A DNA stretch of 64,000 bases. It comes from Centroberyx gerrardi (Eukaryota > Chordata > Actinopteri > Beryciformes > Berycidae). The notes beneath the pieces were generated by a model that saw only the letters and a program-made list of their open reading frames with translations, was not told the origin of the DNA and searched no databases. The stretch spans positions 3,824,470 through 3,888,469 of the forward strand of contig NC_135997.1 in NCBI RefSeq assembly GCF_048128805.1, given 5' to 3'. Of this stretch, positions 1-12,827 are shown one piece after another. A program made the translations under genes and the position numbers. The stretch's first letter is position 1. Each line of letters begins with the position of its first letter.

Positions 1-741
1 TAGCGCGTGAGACCCAATAATTAAGAACAGAACCGAGTCTGAATATGACCGCTGAGAGAAAACAGCAGGTGATATTTCTCTCCCTGTGCTTTAAGTTTAT
101 TCTCCAAAACCTGAAACAGATGGTCCTGGCTGTTATGATGACGTTTCTTTTACACAGCCAGGCAATTACAGCAAGAGGTCTCTGCTCCCTGTGTGGTCCT
201 GGTTAGAGAAGAACTGCTCGGTGGTTGGCTTTGTGGTTCAATTACTTTGCGAAGAGTTACATAATCTGCACGAAAGGTTATGATGAGTAACCACCCGTAA
301 ACAGAGATCTGAATGGGAACCTGCACCTGGTATATTAGTTTCACTTCTAGTAAATACCAGTAAATGCGACTGACTATCAGATATTCTTGATGATGAGAAA
401 CAACACAAACTTTTCTCCATCCACTCGATGTGCAGAGCACCGACGCCTCGCTCTCCGATCCTCTTCGCTTCTGCAGCCTCCTCCTCTTGGGGTTCCAGTG
501 TAATTGGGTCTCTGGAGGATTGCATGTCTACCTCTGTACTCGCCCTTTTCACTTTCATCTCTTAAAGCTTGGTTAGTCCTTGACTGGCTGACAGCTAAGC
601 ACACTCAAATGGCACTGAGAACTGAAGTGTTGGCAGCAATTGGAAAAAATTCCCTTTCCCTTTCACCATACTTCCATCAGAAGTATTGCAGTTCTTGAGG
701 TTTAAAGCAATCAGATAACGACTTTTAGTTTAGCCAAGGCA
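1..741. other. No recognised feature
   Basis: No coding exon, RNA gene or clear repeat boundary is recognised here. The short open frames in this stretch lack splice-flanked conserved sequence and look like chance. Confidence 0.4.
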
Positions 742-1254
742 TTAAAGGGAAAATCCACCCTAAGAATCTTTAGCTGTTAAATACACTTTTTGCCAATGTA
801 CCTTGCAATTATGGGTCCATTTTTCACCAAGAGACGTTCAACAATCATACAGGGAGAAATCCATCGTAGAAGAGGAGAGAGACCAATTTCTCCACCCACA
901 GGAGCACGAAATAGACCAGAATGCAATGCAGCCACAAGACATGCTGTGTTTTGAATTCTTGCTTTTTATTGACTGGAAAGATTCTCACTCACTTGTTCTT
1001 ACTATCGCTATTTCTCTGTCCATCTACATGTAAAACCCATACCTGAACGCAACAAGTTCACACCCGTTCCCTGGGGGTTGTCGAAATGTAGGAAATCATT
1101 AACTGATGTAGTAGATGAGGCAGGCTGAGGGAAAGTGGGTTCACCAAAAGAGTAAATTACAACATCACAAAATAACTCCTGGAATGCGTTGAACATCACA
1201 GATTGATGATATATCACTGTAAGTATCTGAGTATCTGGTGGATTTTTCCTTTAA
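742..1254. mobile_element. TTAA-type MITE, family A (full-length copy)
   Basis: The element begins TTAAAGGGAAAATCCACCC and ends GGTGGATTTTTCCTTTAA, so its ends are inverted repeats bounded by TTAA. Internal sequence (the block around AGACGTTCAACAATCATAC and the block around GGAATGCGTTGAACATCAC) recurs at 41541-42230, and the 3' half also recurs near 6.7 kb and 19.04 kb. It has no coding capacity. Non-autonomous DNA transposons with TTAA target sites (piggyBac- or Kolobok-like) fit; the superfamily is an inference. Confidence 0.75.
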
Positions 1255-4200
1255 CTGTTCATACTAGATCCAAGAATGGCCTTGAACATCCACGAGGAAT
1301 AAAACGTGCACTGTAGTAATAATTTTGTCAAGTGCGAATTTGTGTGAAATAGTGCGAAAAGAGCAGGAGCAGGCGTCTCCTTTGAACTTGCTTTCATCCG
1401 GATGACTTTCAGTTCAAATGTGTTTGACAGAGTTGGAATCTGCATCTCCTGCAGGTCACAAAGCGTTCTAGACATTAGCACAGGGCGATGAAAACACAGT
1501 TATTCAGGTCTCCAACCACATAAAAGCTTCAGTCAGTGCAAGATTAGTCACTGGTTCATCTCATCTCCACATATTGATCTTTTGCTGCTTGTGAAGAACA
1601 TTGAAGAGATCGAGCAACAAAGAAACGGAGAGTAAGGAGGCAAAGAGGCATGCTGTGTGGGCGGCGCTGGTATCAACAGATCTAGACTGTCCTCCACATC
1701 CATGAGTCATGTGCCTTCTGTCTGACAGGCTGCCATCCGCCGCTCAGCTGCCAGCAGCAACCTGTAGCTGTAAAGACGATGAGCAAGGAATCTCATGTTG
1801 AACGATGGCAAACACACTAGATAAATGTACCGCATGGGCTTATTCTACTACATATGACGTTATTAGTAATAATCCCATTATTTATTTGGTGTCCTTATTA
1901 CTCCAAGGTACTTTTTATGCTACTTTGTTATGTTTGGAAAAAAAACAATCAATAATAAAAAAAAACAGGTGCGTTCACACACCAAGAAGATGAGAGAGAG
2001 TATTATTGTTACAGTAATATTGTGTACTGTGTTGCACTCCAACCTTGCTTCTCTGTTAGTTGAGTTGGTTGCTGGCGAGTTGACAGGATTCCTACTTTCT
2101 AGCATTAGAAATTAATTTTTTTCTGATTTTTAGTGGCATTTTGGTCTTTTTCAGGGGCAATTTTATTGATCTGTGAACATTCACGCATGATTACACTCAA
2201 CAACCCCTCAACAAAAAAAATAAAAATGTGAACGGGATGAAACACAAAAAAGGGTGCTCCTAATCATCAAGGACATTTTCGTCCCCGTCAGTTTTAATTT
2301 CCCAGGCATTTTCTGAACTTCCAAAGACATTTTTGCACAGAGCCCCCGTTTAATTCTGAACCGGCTCATCCAGCAAAAAGTAGAAATGTCTGTTGTGTTG
2401 TCAGTATGTTGGTGTGTTATGACCCTTATCTGAATAATAGTTTACCTATAAATCTGCTATACCCATTTATAATTGTAAGCATTTTTCTCACTCTCTGTTC
2501 TATCATTATTCTGTATATATCCTGTATAGAAGTCTTGGTTTTGGTGACAAACAGGCCTGCATTTGTGAATCGTGTGTTAAAAACAAATCATGAATCATGA
2601 ACTGTGGATCATGTAGAACAGAAAACCACCAGCATGATGAATCATTCTCATTACTGATGTGATTTTCAATCCGGGGGCATTTCCCATGGCCAAATGTTTT
2701 GTAGTTAACATACCGTTGCAGCAACAGCATCGATCATGATTTTATCCCCGCTCTCCTCTGGTGGTTGCTATAGAAACAGCTGGGCATTAGGTAGCCTGCA
2801 TGGCCCAGGATACAGTATCCTGTGTCCAAAAGGAGTCAGTGTGAATTTTCAAGCTCCAGTTTTGGAGCTTTAAATAATCTTGTGAATCATGGAACTATAA
2901 AATATGTGAATATATTTGTAACCAAATAAAATTAACAAATTGCAGCCGCTTTTAATGGTAAATTAGTTTGATAATGGTGAGCTAGTGGATGAAAGGACCG
3001 CAGACACCATCACATGTTATCATGGATTATTTTCATCTCTGTAAAATAGGTAAAATATAAGATGCAAGAGTAATAGTAAACACAGGGAACATACTCACTC
3101 ATCTGATTGAGATTGAAAAGGATGTTTATATCTTTTATTGAAGAACAAACCATGTGCTGTAGTAGAAAAGGACCCAGTTAGCCGGTGTCTTTTCCTATTT
3201 TTCTGTAATATTCATAGTCGAATATGAACTGGAAACAAAATATTACATTGCTTTCATTTGAAATATGGTAATAAGTCCAAGTCAGATGGCATGGTTTACA
3301 GTGTCACCGTGAGTCCTGGGGGCCTTGAAGTGACAAAATGTGTTATATCTTCCTTTTTGGCTGTTCCTATCATCATCGTTACTCTTCTTCTTTCTCTCAT
3401 CTACAGCTAATGTAAAGTGGTGCGAGGTCAAAGGCTAAAGAAGGGTTGAAGACGTCATTCTCCCACCTCCATTTGAAACCAAGAGCCATTAACAGGTACA
3501 TATGGTATGATGCTTTCTGTTGCTACTTAGTCCCAACCTATCATACAGTTCCCCCTTCACTGAAACACTTTGATTCATCCAGATCCACAGATTTCAGTTT
3601 AATAACTCCTTTCCCATGACTCTGAAAATTAACATTTTTGCCTCATGCCAACAACACTCTCTTATATATTGTGCCATACAGATTATTGCCAAGGTCCGGC
3701 TTGTTCTCATTTTGGCTGTCAGGTCACATTGTCAGGCTGCTTTGGGACAATAGAGCCGATCAATAGAATTCAAACAGATATGGCCGCTCATCCTAGCAGA
3801 CAGACAGAGTAATGAATGTAAATCCTCACAGAGCCCAGACTTCAGGTTCTCTATAAAATGAAGTCTAATGAAAAATGACTTGTTTACGCAGCCAGATGTC
3901 TTTGATGTTCAAGAGCACCAACTATTTCAGTAGAGATGTATTAGTTTATCTGGAACCTCATGAGTATTTATTTATGCGCGTGTACTGAAAGATTGCAGTA
4001 TGATCGACTGCTGCAGTCAGGGAAAATATTGGTATTTTCCCACTAAGTGTACCGCATAGATTGTATGATCATGATTAGATTATGATGTATTAATACTTGG
4101 TGTTGCCCGTGCACACATACTTAAGCACACACACACATGCAAGTGTATAGCCTTGGCAGATGGTGAGCTTGACTGTTCAGTCCTCAGCCCTCACTAGACT

Positions 4201-5569
4201 TAAAGTGATGTTGAACTTTAGTAGTATCTTGGGTACTACCAAAAATAGGCGATTCTCTGTTATCTGTTTTTCCTGTAGAGACGATTGGAGAATTGTGTTT
4301 TTTTCTCTCTCCATTCACTGCCATTGTACGGAGGAACAGGTCTGAAAATCACACTTCTAGCACATAAACGAACACGAACAAAAAGCAGATTCTGACAATA
4401 TATAAAGAAAACTAGTCATTCTGTTTTTAAGTGAATCACTTTCTTTATGTTATTAAACCTTTCAACAAGTGTGACACCAAAATCGGCTCAGAGGAAAGAA
4501 AAGTTTACCAATAATTCTAAATAGGTGTAAAAAAGTGAGAGACTTGTTTTTTATATTTTGGAAGAATCTGCTTTGTCAAAGTCCTGTCTCCCACCTTTTT
4601 TTCGCCTATTTACAATTATTGATAAACGTACTATTTTCTTCATTCCATCGGAGCCCCGGAGCAACAACAGATAACAGAGAATCAACGATTTTGGGGTTAT
4701 ATCATGGCCAGGAAGCTACACAACTCAATGTACTACCAAACTTCAGCATCACTTTACAGCAGCCTGAGTCCAGTTTGACCAGCAGAGAGCATTTCCTCAG
4801 AGAAGGGGGGGCTGGGGATCTTTCTCCTCATCATGTCAACATGGATAACAGCTCCAACCTAACAGGCTGGAAAGGCAGAACCCGCGGCACTGACTAAAAC
4901 ATGACATGTTTGCCAATACTGAGTGTAGTATTTTAGGTAGGAGGTAAATTATTGAATTTTAAACTCTATTTTAGGATAAAACCTTTCCTCATGTGCATAC
5001 CCAGCGCTCACATCACTTTCACCTGAATTGGACTCTAAGAAACTGGTTCAACTTGGAAGAGAGCATTGTGTTCACCTCGTCTAAACGTTTAACTGCAAAA
5101 ATATGCGTGACAGAACTCAGGCATTTTATCACAAATGAGCACTCAAGTAGTCCTTGCCATTTTAAAAAATTCATGGGCATTTATTTTACACAAACTACTA
5201 TTCATTTTTAACAACTGAAGTGCAACTTAATTGAGTGACATAGCTGAGGCATTTACTTTATCACATTTAGTTTAGAACAACCTCTGCTCGTGATACCTTT
5301 TGGATAAATTGTGTGTTTGTGTCGTCTTGTAGTGTGTTGCACTGCATTTGTTAAACGCTTAAACTGTCAGATTTAGACCAACCCATTCAATAATACAATT
5401 GACATTATTCCCATGGCAGCCATTTTTAACTTGCATCACACTTGGCGTGGGAAACAAACCCAGAAAATTGGCATATATATAAAACTAGCGTTATTCATTC
5501 AGATAAACCAGTTTACCTAGCAATGTCGGTACCAAGAACATTTCAGAGTTAAGTTTTAATTGGTAACTT
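1255..5569. other. AT-rich non-coding stretch, no gene recognised
   Basis: About 4.3 kb without a supported exon. The longest open frame (4535-4897, plus strand, 120 codons) has no recognisable domain and AT-rich composition like its surroundings, so I read it as chance. The stretch could be flank or a 5' intron of tspan18. Confidence 0.35.
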
Positions 5570-5745
5570 TTTAACTAACCCTTTCTTATTTAACCATTAC
5601 CAAAGCCTTTCCCTAACCTTAACCAAGTAGTTTTAGTTGCCTAAACCTAATCATAACCTTAATTCTAACCTTTCATAGCCTAGTTGTTTTAGTTTTCTAA
5701 CCTTAACCATAATCTAACCCTAACCTTAATCAAAGTTGTTTTAGT
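5570..5745. repeat. Degenerate CTAACC/CCTTAACC-rich repeat
   Basis: The stretch is built of imperfect units such as CCCTAACCTTAACC and CCTAAACCTAATC, interleaved twice with an AGTTGTTTTAGT-type segment and once with a related AGTAGTTTTAGT. It resembles telomere-like units but is degenerate and interspersed, so it is more likely a minisatellite or repeat-derived tract than a true interstitial telomere. Confidence 0.6.
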
Positions 5746-6699
5746 GCTGTTGTCACAGAATCAGATTTGTGGTAGAGGAACGTAATTTTCACATAATTTG
5801 TGTCCACAACATGTAATCTGCGTTTCAGACAAATTTGATGAGTTCATGTTGCCCCCATCTCTTTCATATCTTTTCTTTATCCATCCATTTTTATTTGGTA
5901 TGCGTCTCAGGGCCTCTCCAAAATTGAAGTGAGTGAAATATGAAGAGCAAATGAAGATAATTTGATGTCTCCCTTGCCCGGGTTTATTTATGGTTGTGAG
6001 GCCTGGTGGCAGTCCCTCAAAGGGAGTGGCTGTTCATGCGAATGGTTTTCACAACAGGTAGCTTTCAGCGAGGACAGAGAGAGGGGGAGTGGGAATAAAC
6101 AGCTCTTTGAAAACACTCCCCCGAGGCTTGCTTTTTCTAAAATTTCTCTCCCCCCATTTCACCAGTATCTCTCATCCAGTTCGCCTCCAAACGAGATGAA
6201 AGCCAGTCAACGTTGCTAATCTAGTTTGTTGACAGTAACTGGCTAACGGACTGAAAGGAAAAACAATCTATATAGTGCAGTCAGTAGCAAAGAGGCCATT
6301 AACAGTTTTGTGTCTCTTCATGGTTTGTTAGCTGTGTTGTCAAGCGGAAGGTAACACTGGGGGTTGTTCCAGGATCACCACTAGTGCACAAATACATGTT
6401 TGAGTCATTTTCTCCTTTGAAGCAAAAGCTATTTCAGAATCACTTTATTTGCGAGATACAGTAGATGCACAGTAATTTGTCTTGGTGACATCAGTGCAGG
6501 AACTTATCAACATGTAGACATATTGGCTCACCTGCCACAAGGACAACAAGACCTTCCATTTAGTGCCAGGGGACAGATCAGGACATGCAATAAACAGCAG
6601 ACAGTCATTCTACTCTACAGACATGCAGTACATTTGGATTCTATGTGAATTGTCTGGTGGCAAACAATAAGTTGCAAGGGCTAGAAAGAGCAAGGGCTT
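5746..6699. other. No recognised feature
   Basis: No supported exon or RNA gene. The open frame at 5962-6219 has no recognisable protein similarity. Confidence 0.3.
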
Positions 6700-6977
6700 C
6701 TTTCTAGACTCACCGTTTTCACAGACATTCAACAATCGTAACAAATACATCTTACAAATCTTGCTTTGATTGAAAGCAGCAAGTCCCTTTGTTCCCTGGG
6801 TTGTTGAAAGGCATTATGGGAAATGTAGGAAATGGATGAGGCAGGTTGAGGCAAAGTGGGTACACCAAAAAATAAATTACAACACTAAATCACAAAATAA
6901 ATCCTGGACTGCACTGAACATCACCGATTGTTGAGATCTAACATTGTAAGAGTATCTGAGGGTGGATTTCTCCTTTA
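6700..6977. mobile_element. TTAA-type MITE, family A (5'-degraded copy)
   Basis: The right part closely matches the family A copy at 742-1254, including the GAGGCAGGTTGAGGCAAAGTG block and the terminal GGTGGATTTCTCCTTTAA. The left end is degraded and its start is approximate. Confidence 0.6.
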
Positions 6978-7672
6978 AGTTCACATTGAGCGTAAAGGAT
7001 CTATTGATACTCATTCACAATCAATGCAGTGCAATCCATGTCAGCAAAGTATCTGAACACAGGAACGAAACTCTTAGCTGTTACCTCAGTTATCTTATAT
7101 GTCATTGCATTCAGAATATCAGAAACCACACAGGGACAGCAACAAGCATCCGCCACCCCGAGATTTCCCATTAGTTTGCTTTTTTAAGAAGCCGTGGCAC
7201 TTTATCCACGTTTACATTGTTCTTTCATTACTAATCTACGGAAGCAGAAAAATTAAATCCATTTGGCTTAACCCGCTGTCCCCACTCATTGCCGCGCAGC
7301 ACTATTCTGATGGATGAAGGCAATCTAGGTCCACTACCTCTGCGGCACTGAGGGAAAACACTTCTGTGTACGCTGCACTTCCTCCCAGTGCCTCTGACAC
7401 TGTGATTTATTGGGCTGGAGCCTCCTGTCACTGGTGGGTTATCACTGCCTCACTGGAACGGTTGCACACACTGGCCGCGGAGAGCCTGGGGCCTCATACT
7501 GGTGTCTTGTTGCACTTCTACAGTACGCTGACGGTGCAGTCCTCAACACTGTGGGCTAGTGGTCGTATTATAAATGCAAATAGAGGTGTCTTGTCCAATG
7601 AGTGTCACTGTAGAGGTAGAACTTTGAGAAATATTTGGTGTCAGCAGAAGTAATGTCTTACTGTGGAAAGAG

Positions 7673-8153
7673 TTTTAGAGGAATCGTTCACTCCAAAAAT
7701 GAAAATTCAGTGATTATCTACTCACTCCTATGTCAGTTGAAACTCCATTGAAGGTTGTTGGACCACCAAACACACAGCGGGTTGGCTCCCATAGTTCCAT
7801 CTCAGGCTTCTCCCAAACTATTGAAGTTAACGGTGGCCATCTTTTCACAGCCACAAAAAAAAAAGTATAACATTTCCATCACATTTCTCCGAACAGCTTG
7901 TGCCGTTTATAATGTTTAAAATACAGGGGGGAAAAAATACAGGAGACAAAATGGTAAATATTGGACTTGTGGACCCGCAGTGGAATTGTTTGGCTACAAA
8001 ACACTTGGATTATGCTGCACAAGCTGTTTGGAGAAATCTGATGGACATTTTATGCTGTAATATGACGGCTCCATTAACTTCAATAGTTTGGAAGAATACG
8101 GAGATGGAACGACGAGGGCTGAATTTTGTTTTGGGGTGAACTATTCCTTTAAA
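7673..8153. mobile_element. TTAA-type MITE, family B
   Basis: The left end (AGGAATCGTTCACTCCAAAA) and right end (TTTTGGGGTGAACTATTCC followed by TTTAAA) are inverted repeats. The interior includes a block about cells of text such as CAAACACTTGGATTAT that recurs in copies at 15268-15695 and 21954-22565. It is non-coding; the left terminus is somewhat diverged. Confidence 0.75.
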
Positions 8154-8571
8154 GACAATGGAGCACTTACAATACTGATTGACTGTCAGGCATTTCATAA
8201 CTTATTGAAATACTTGGTGAGGAGTGGGCTACACATAAACACACATCAGACACATACACACACACACGCACACACACACCAGATGCTCATATACGTACAT
8301 TTACTGTACATACAGGCCGTCCCAGTGCGGGTCGATTAAACCCAACACCTGAAGGATCTCCAGCGTCGCACCACAGGAAACCGCCCCAGGGAGAAGTAGG
8401 CTAAAGGATTATTGAATCACACCAAAGCGGCTCTCCATGACTGTAGAGGGGAGAGGGAATTATTTGTGGCCATTCTCTGTCTGGCTGCGTGAAATTACCC
8501 AGCTGCCCCCAGACCTATTTTTGAAAGGAGCCACAGCTGCGAAATGGGACTGGAGCACCACTCTGCGTTTG

Positions 8572-8572
<1 letters not shown>

Positions 8573-8659
<87 letters not shown>
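8573..8659. repeat. (GT)n microsatellite, about 87 bp
   Basis: An uninterrupted run of GT dinucleotides. A shorter CA-rich tract lies at about 8246-8280. The open frames through both are artefacts of the dinucleotide repeat. Confidence 0.95.
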
Positions 8660-8662
<3 letters not shown>

Positions 8663-10304
8663 GTAGCCATGAGGTGGAAATTACAATTACAAAGAAAGAA
8701 AGACACTCAAATGCAACAAGCTGTTATGATTACAAAGAAGGAAAGATTGTAACAAAGACAGCTGTGATTACAAAGTTGGAAACATGATTAAAAAAAATCT
8801 GTGCCATTAGAAAAAATAAAACAAATGTGAAAGCAACACTGAAAGAATTGTTGTGCTTATAAAAAGAGCTGGAAATGTGTCATATTCATAAAGGCAGCAA
8901 ATACAAAAGAGTCTGAGGTAAATTCAAAAAGGAAAAAAGTCTCAATTCCCAAGACAGGAACATAAAACAAAAGCAATGAAACGTGAACTAAAGGAGTTTA
9001 ACCCATGTTTGACGTCTTTCAGTTTTGCTTCCCAGAATAAAAAGCATCTAACACAATGTGTGGCTTTACTGATTTGAAAATGGGAAAAAATATTGATGCT
9101 CAACCTGATAAAAACAACATGCAGTAGGCACAGTATGAGATGCATGCGTGTAATGCTGTTTAATGATGCCACGTTTCCCCAAAAAACAGTATGAATTATC
9201 CATAACGCTTGTAATAAAGAGCGTAAATCCTTTGATGCATAAACAATTAAACCACTTCTTTAAAACCCCTTCTTTCTTCTCAAACAGCCCCAACTGTATT
9301 TACTGTGTATTACAAAGCCTACCCAGCCTCAGGAATATGTAGTGTTCGAAGTTAAGGAAAGGAAAATCTCCTTTAAATTTAAATTTGCTGTACTTTCAAA
9401 GTGTAAGAACTGACAGAGATTGTCCAGCAGTTTCTGTAATTGTGACGGCGGTTGGTGTGAATTACAGTATTTCCATCTTTCCATCCACAACAGCTGCTTT
9501 GGGATTTCAGTTTGCTTCTTAAATATAATTGTAGTAATGTAATCATAATTATGATTGATTAAATTGCGATTAATTGTAATTGTGACAGCCCTGTTTTTGC
9601 ATTTGTGGCCCCTGTTGGTTCTTCATCAAGATGGCTGCTTTTGTAATTGCCTTTCCTTCTTTGTAATTACAGCAGCAAGTTTGTGATTGCAGCAAGTCTG
9701 TGTGTAATCATGTTTTCTTTGTAACAGCAACAATGCTTTTTGTTTTTTACATTTTGTTCTTTTTGACAGCTCTTTGTGTATTCTTGCTTGTTTTTTCTAA
9801 TCACAATATTTCTCATTGTGTTTTGCTCTTGGGGCCTTTCTTTTTGTAATCACGGCACTGCTTTCTGTTTTCAGGTTTCCTTGTTGCGATTTTTGTGCAA
9901 TTGCAATTCCTTTGTAATTTTGTTGGTAAGAGGTGTGTTAATATTGCTGAGTGTATGTATGGACAAATTCCCAACACATTATATATGGGGTTACTTCATT
10001 AACCCGGACCTCACCCACAGAGACTGCAATTACCCAGAGTGCACTGTCAGTCACAAAACCTGCATTTAATTGCAGTGAGAGAAGAGCACCCGGCGTTTAC
10101 TTCATTAGAGTAAGAGCCGCACACAGAGCGGTCAAATAGGACGTAAATACACATTTACACAGCTGAGAGCCCAAAGGCCAACAAAGAGATGGATGGGAAA
10201 TAAGCAGGAATTACTGGTGTTAACTGGCATGTTGACACTCTACGCTGTTTATAGGACAACTATTGGTTTCCAGTCATCACTGCCAGTTTGAAATCTTAGA
10301 GACC
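8660..10304. other. AT-rich non-coding stretch
   Basis: No exon recognised. The stretch is rich in scattered TTGTAAT and GTAATTA motifs, suggesting old degenerate repeats, but no boundaries can be defined. Confidence 0.3.
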
Positions 10305-10905
10305 CAAAAGGATACTAAAGGTGTTTTTTTTAAGTTTGCACCGGTGGTCTATAGGTTCCCCTCTGCTCTCCATTCTTCCTGCTGGTTTCTGCACACAGTC
10401 AGCATAGTTGGAGATATCAGCGCTCATTTTCCTCCTTTCAGAAGAAGCCATTTGCTGCCATTCATTCTTGTACAGTATGAAAAACAACTTCCAGAGTGTG
10501 AGAGAATCCATCACAGTAAACATGAAGCCTTCATTTGGTTTGGTCAAACTTTCTGTTTTCTCCTCATTTCATTGAGCTGAGTCGAGTGTTTTCGTCTCAG
10601 CGCTGCGTTACGCTCCGCTCTGCTTCCTGTCAGTCAGCTGACACCACAGGAAGAAATGAAGTCTCCTCCAGGAAATAATCCCTCAAAAACACTTTACTGT
10701 CACATCCATGACTTTTTATTTGGGGTGTCTTTGTTAGCCAGGACAGCAGTTCATTTTAAGATAGGTTTGACACCGTAAAGTTAAAATTTTAAAAACAACA
10801 AAAAACAAGTAAATGTTAAAAATTACATACAGCATGCATTGTAAAATGATTGGGAAAATGTAAACAAGATGTAGACAGTAAAAGGGCACTAGCAGACCCA
10901 CAACA
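10305..10905. mobile_element. MITE family C (degraded copy)
   Basis: It contains blocks shared with three other places in the window: CACACAGTCAGCATAGTTG, then AGAAGAAGCCATTTGCTG, then a tract rich in AAACAACAAAAAACAAG ending near GTAGACAGTAAAAGGGC. Full copies begin TTAAAGGATAATACCAG and end TATTCTCCTTTAA. Ends of this copy are diverged and its limits are approximate. Confidence 0.65.
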
Positions 10906-11790
10906 ACTTTAACCCTGATATAGATGTGTTAAAGTAACAATCTGCGTCATTTTCATATAAATAAATGTCCATTCTGCTACTTTCGATTGCTGATTAATAT
11001 AATAGTGATTCAATCTATATCCAGCTCAAGAAAGCTTTTACGTATGCTGTTCTAAACACCCGGTGTCTGCTAGGTCTTTCCAGGGAAAAGTCCTCTGGCG
11101 TATAGGAAGTGATGCGTTTTATGTTTCCAGTTTGTTTGGAATAAATAGAAGAAGAACTGGGTAGTTAGCATGAGCAGCGACAGCCACCATGCCTGAACAG
11201 ACAAAGAAAAGAGCGCCACAACTCAACCTTCATCAACAGAAAATCCAAGGAAAAAGACGTCACAGTACCGCCCGCTCTGTTTGATTGACAAGATCTTGGA
11301 GATTACCACTTTAAAAGCTGAAAAGGGGAAAAATAAGTGAAATCCCTCACAGGAATCCTGCTCCCTGATTAAAGACTTTCCCGGTTAAAATGTTTTCAGA
11401 ACTGCTCGCCGTCCCCTCAGATGTGACAGGTGGCGGTATCTTGTCTGAACCGGTAAACACCATCAGGGACCATAAATGCACAGTTGGTCCACTTCACACC
11501 CCCACTGATGGCCCCGTTACATCAACATGTCCTCACCACCACCGGCCCACGTCCCTCCATGTGTCACACTATCCCACAGGGACAGGCTGTCAGTGTCACG
11601 TCCCCACAACTCACAAAAACCGTTACTGTGGATGTGTCACCATGCTTTTCTCTGTCGTGCTTTTGCATGCTCATATCAAGCACAGATGAGGCAGAGGGCT
11701 AGAGACAGAGATAGTGTCTAGTATCTTTTGGAACATTTATCTTTAATTTATCCCATGTATGCCTTCTGCAAGATGCTGCATACTCTAAAT
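10906..11790. other. No gene recognised
   Basis: No supported exon. A CCACCATGCC Kozak-like site near 11186 opens only a short frame with no recognisable product. Confidence 0.3.
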
Positions 11791-12069
11791 CAGTGGTTCT
11801 CAACCTGGGTGTTGCAAGATCATTTTGGGGGGGTCGTGAGATGATTTATGGGATAGGAAAAACACATTTCTAATATACAGATCTTCAGATTTTTCTCTCA
11901 TTTCTGTTTTTTTCATGTGAAATACTGTATAGTTTTAAGCCTCTATGACTCTGATAATTAATCAAATGAAGCAACCTGAAAAGAGAAAATAATTCTTTGT
12001 GGAACTGCATATGCAGCCTGTAAGCTTTTTTTTTAAGGGGTCACGAGCCAAAAAGGTTGAGAACCACTG
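11791..12069. mobile_element. hAT-type non-autonomous element with 8-bp TSD
   Basis: The element starts CAGTGGTTCTCAACCTGG and ends GGTTGAGAACCACTG, forming terminal inverted repeats. It is flanked by a perfect 8-bp direct repeat, CTCTAAAT, at 11783-11790 and 12070-12077. Such termini and an 8-bp duplication are typical of hAT (Charlie-like) transposons. It is about 280 bp long with no coding capacity. Confidence 0.88.
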
Positions 12070-12099
12070 CTCTAAATGAATGTCCTCACTCAAGTTTGG

Positions 12100-12345
12100 G
12101 TGATCTTCATGTTTTTATTTCACTTGAAGGATTAAATGGTTCCTCTATGGGTTGAGAACGCTTTTGTCGTAGAAAATCGTTTCAAAACCCCATTGGATAA
12201 ACTCAAAAATGCATGGCGGTCAATCTGAAATCAAGGCTGTTTTTCTTAGTTCCTGAAAAGCTGACAACGGCGACATTCGTCACTGCAGGGACCGAGATCT
12301 CTCAGTTGGCTTTTATTTTCTCACCCCAACAGTTAAGCCTTTTCG
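12100..12345 (+). repeat. Dispersed repeat family D, copy 1
   Basis: It shares ordered blocks with five other copies in the window: CTTGAAGGATTA, then CTCTATGGGTTGAGAA, then CCATTGGATAAACTC, then TTTTTCTTAGTTCCTGAAAAG. The class of the repeat (SINE or MITE) is not determined. Confidence 0.7.
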
Positions 12346-12700
12346 ATTCATGCAAAATAAGTGTGCGTAACATGTTTTATACCATCGTGCTGTTGCATCA
12401 CTAGGCATAACTGCCTTTTGTAACATGTGCTTCACGCAAACACAGATCCTCCCAAGATTTGGTTAACAGTGTTTGATGTTTTGTGGCTGGACCAGACTTT
12501 GACAAGCCAGTAAACACTTTGCCGCACGGCTTTTGAAGAGGCTGTCAAAACAAACGGCCTGCATTCAGACAGTTTCAGTACATGATGCAAGTGAGGATCA
12601 AACGACCGATTATGCACTGTGGCATTGCGGTGTTTGGATGTTCTTTCTCTTGCATTGTATTGTGTTGTTTTGTATGTTTTTCACTGAATAACAATTTGTA

Positions 12701-12727
12701 CGTGTGTGTGTGTGTGTGTGTGTGTGT
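12701..12727 (+). repeat. (TG)n tract abutting the tspan18 3' splice site
   Basis: A TG dinucleotide run ends three bases before the acceptor AG of the exon that carries the tspan18 start codon. In the transcript it is a UG repeat standing where a polypyrimidine tract would be. Confidence 0.9.
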
Positions 12728-12731
12728 CCAG

Positions 12732-12827
12732 GGGCAGGGGGAGGTTTCAGCGAGAGGCTCAGCCATGGAGGGGGACTGCCTCAGCTGTATGAAGTACCTC
12801 ATGTTCATCTTCAACTTCTTCATCTTT
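12732..12827 (+). CDS. tspan18: tspan18 first coding exon
   Basis: An acceptor (TGTCCAG) precedes the exon; the ATG at 12765 opens [12 protein letters not shown], the start of vertebrate TSPAN18. It ends at TTT before the donor gtgagt. Codons 1-21 enter TM1. Bases 12732-12764 are 5'UTR, so at least one upstream non-coding exon must exist. Confidence 0.95.

Noticed and set aside
8437-8787. 116-codon open frame, plus strand
   Set aside because: Most of it is the (GT)n repeat translated as alternating Cys/Val; no coding signal.
11390-11689. 99-codon Pro/His/Thr-rich frame
   Set aside because: No domain, overlapping frames are equally open, and no splice partners were found.
1-12731. 5' exons or promoter of tspan18
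   Set aside because: An upstream non-coding exon must exist, but no donor in this region can be tied to it from sequence alone.
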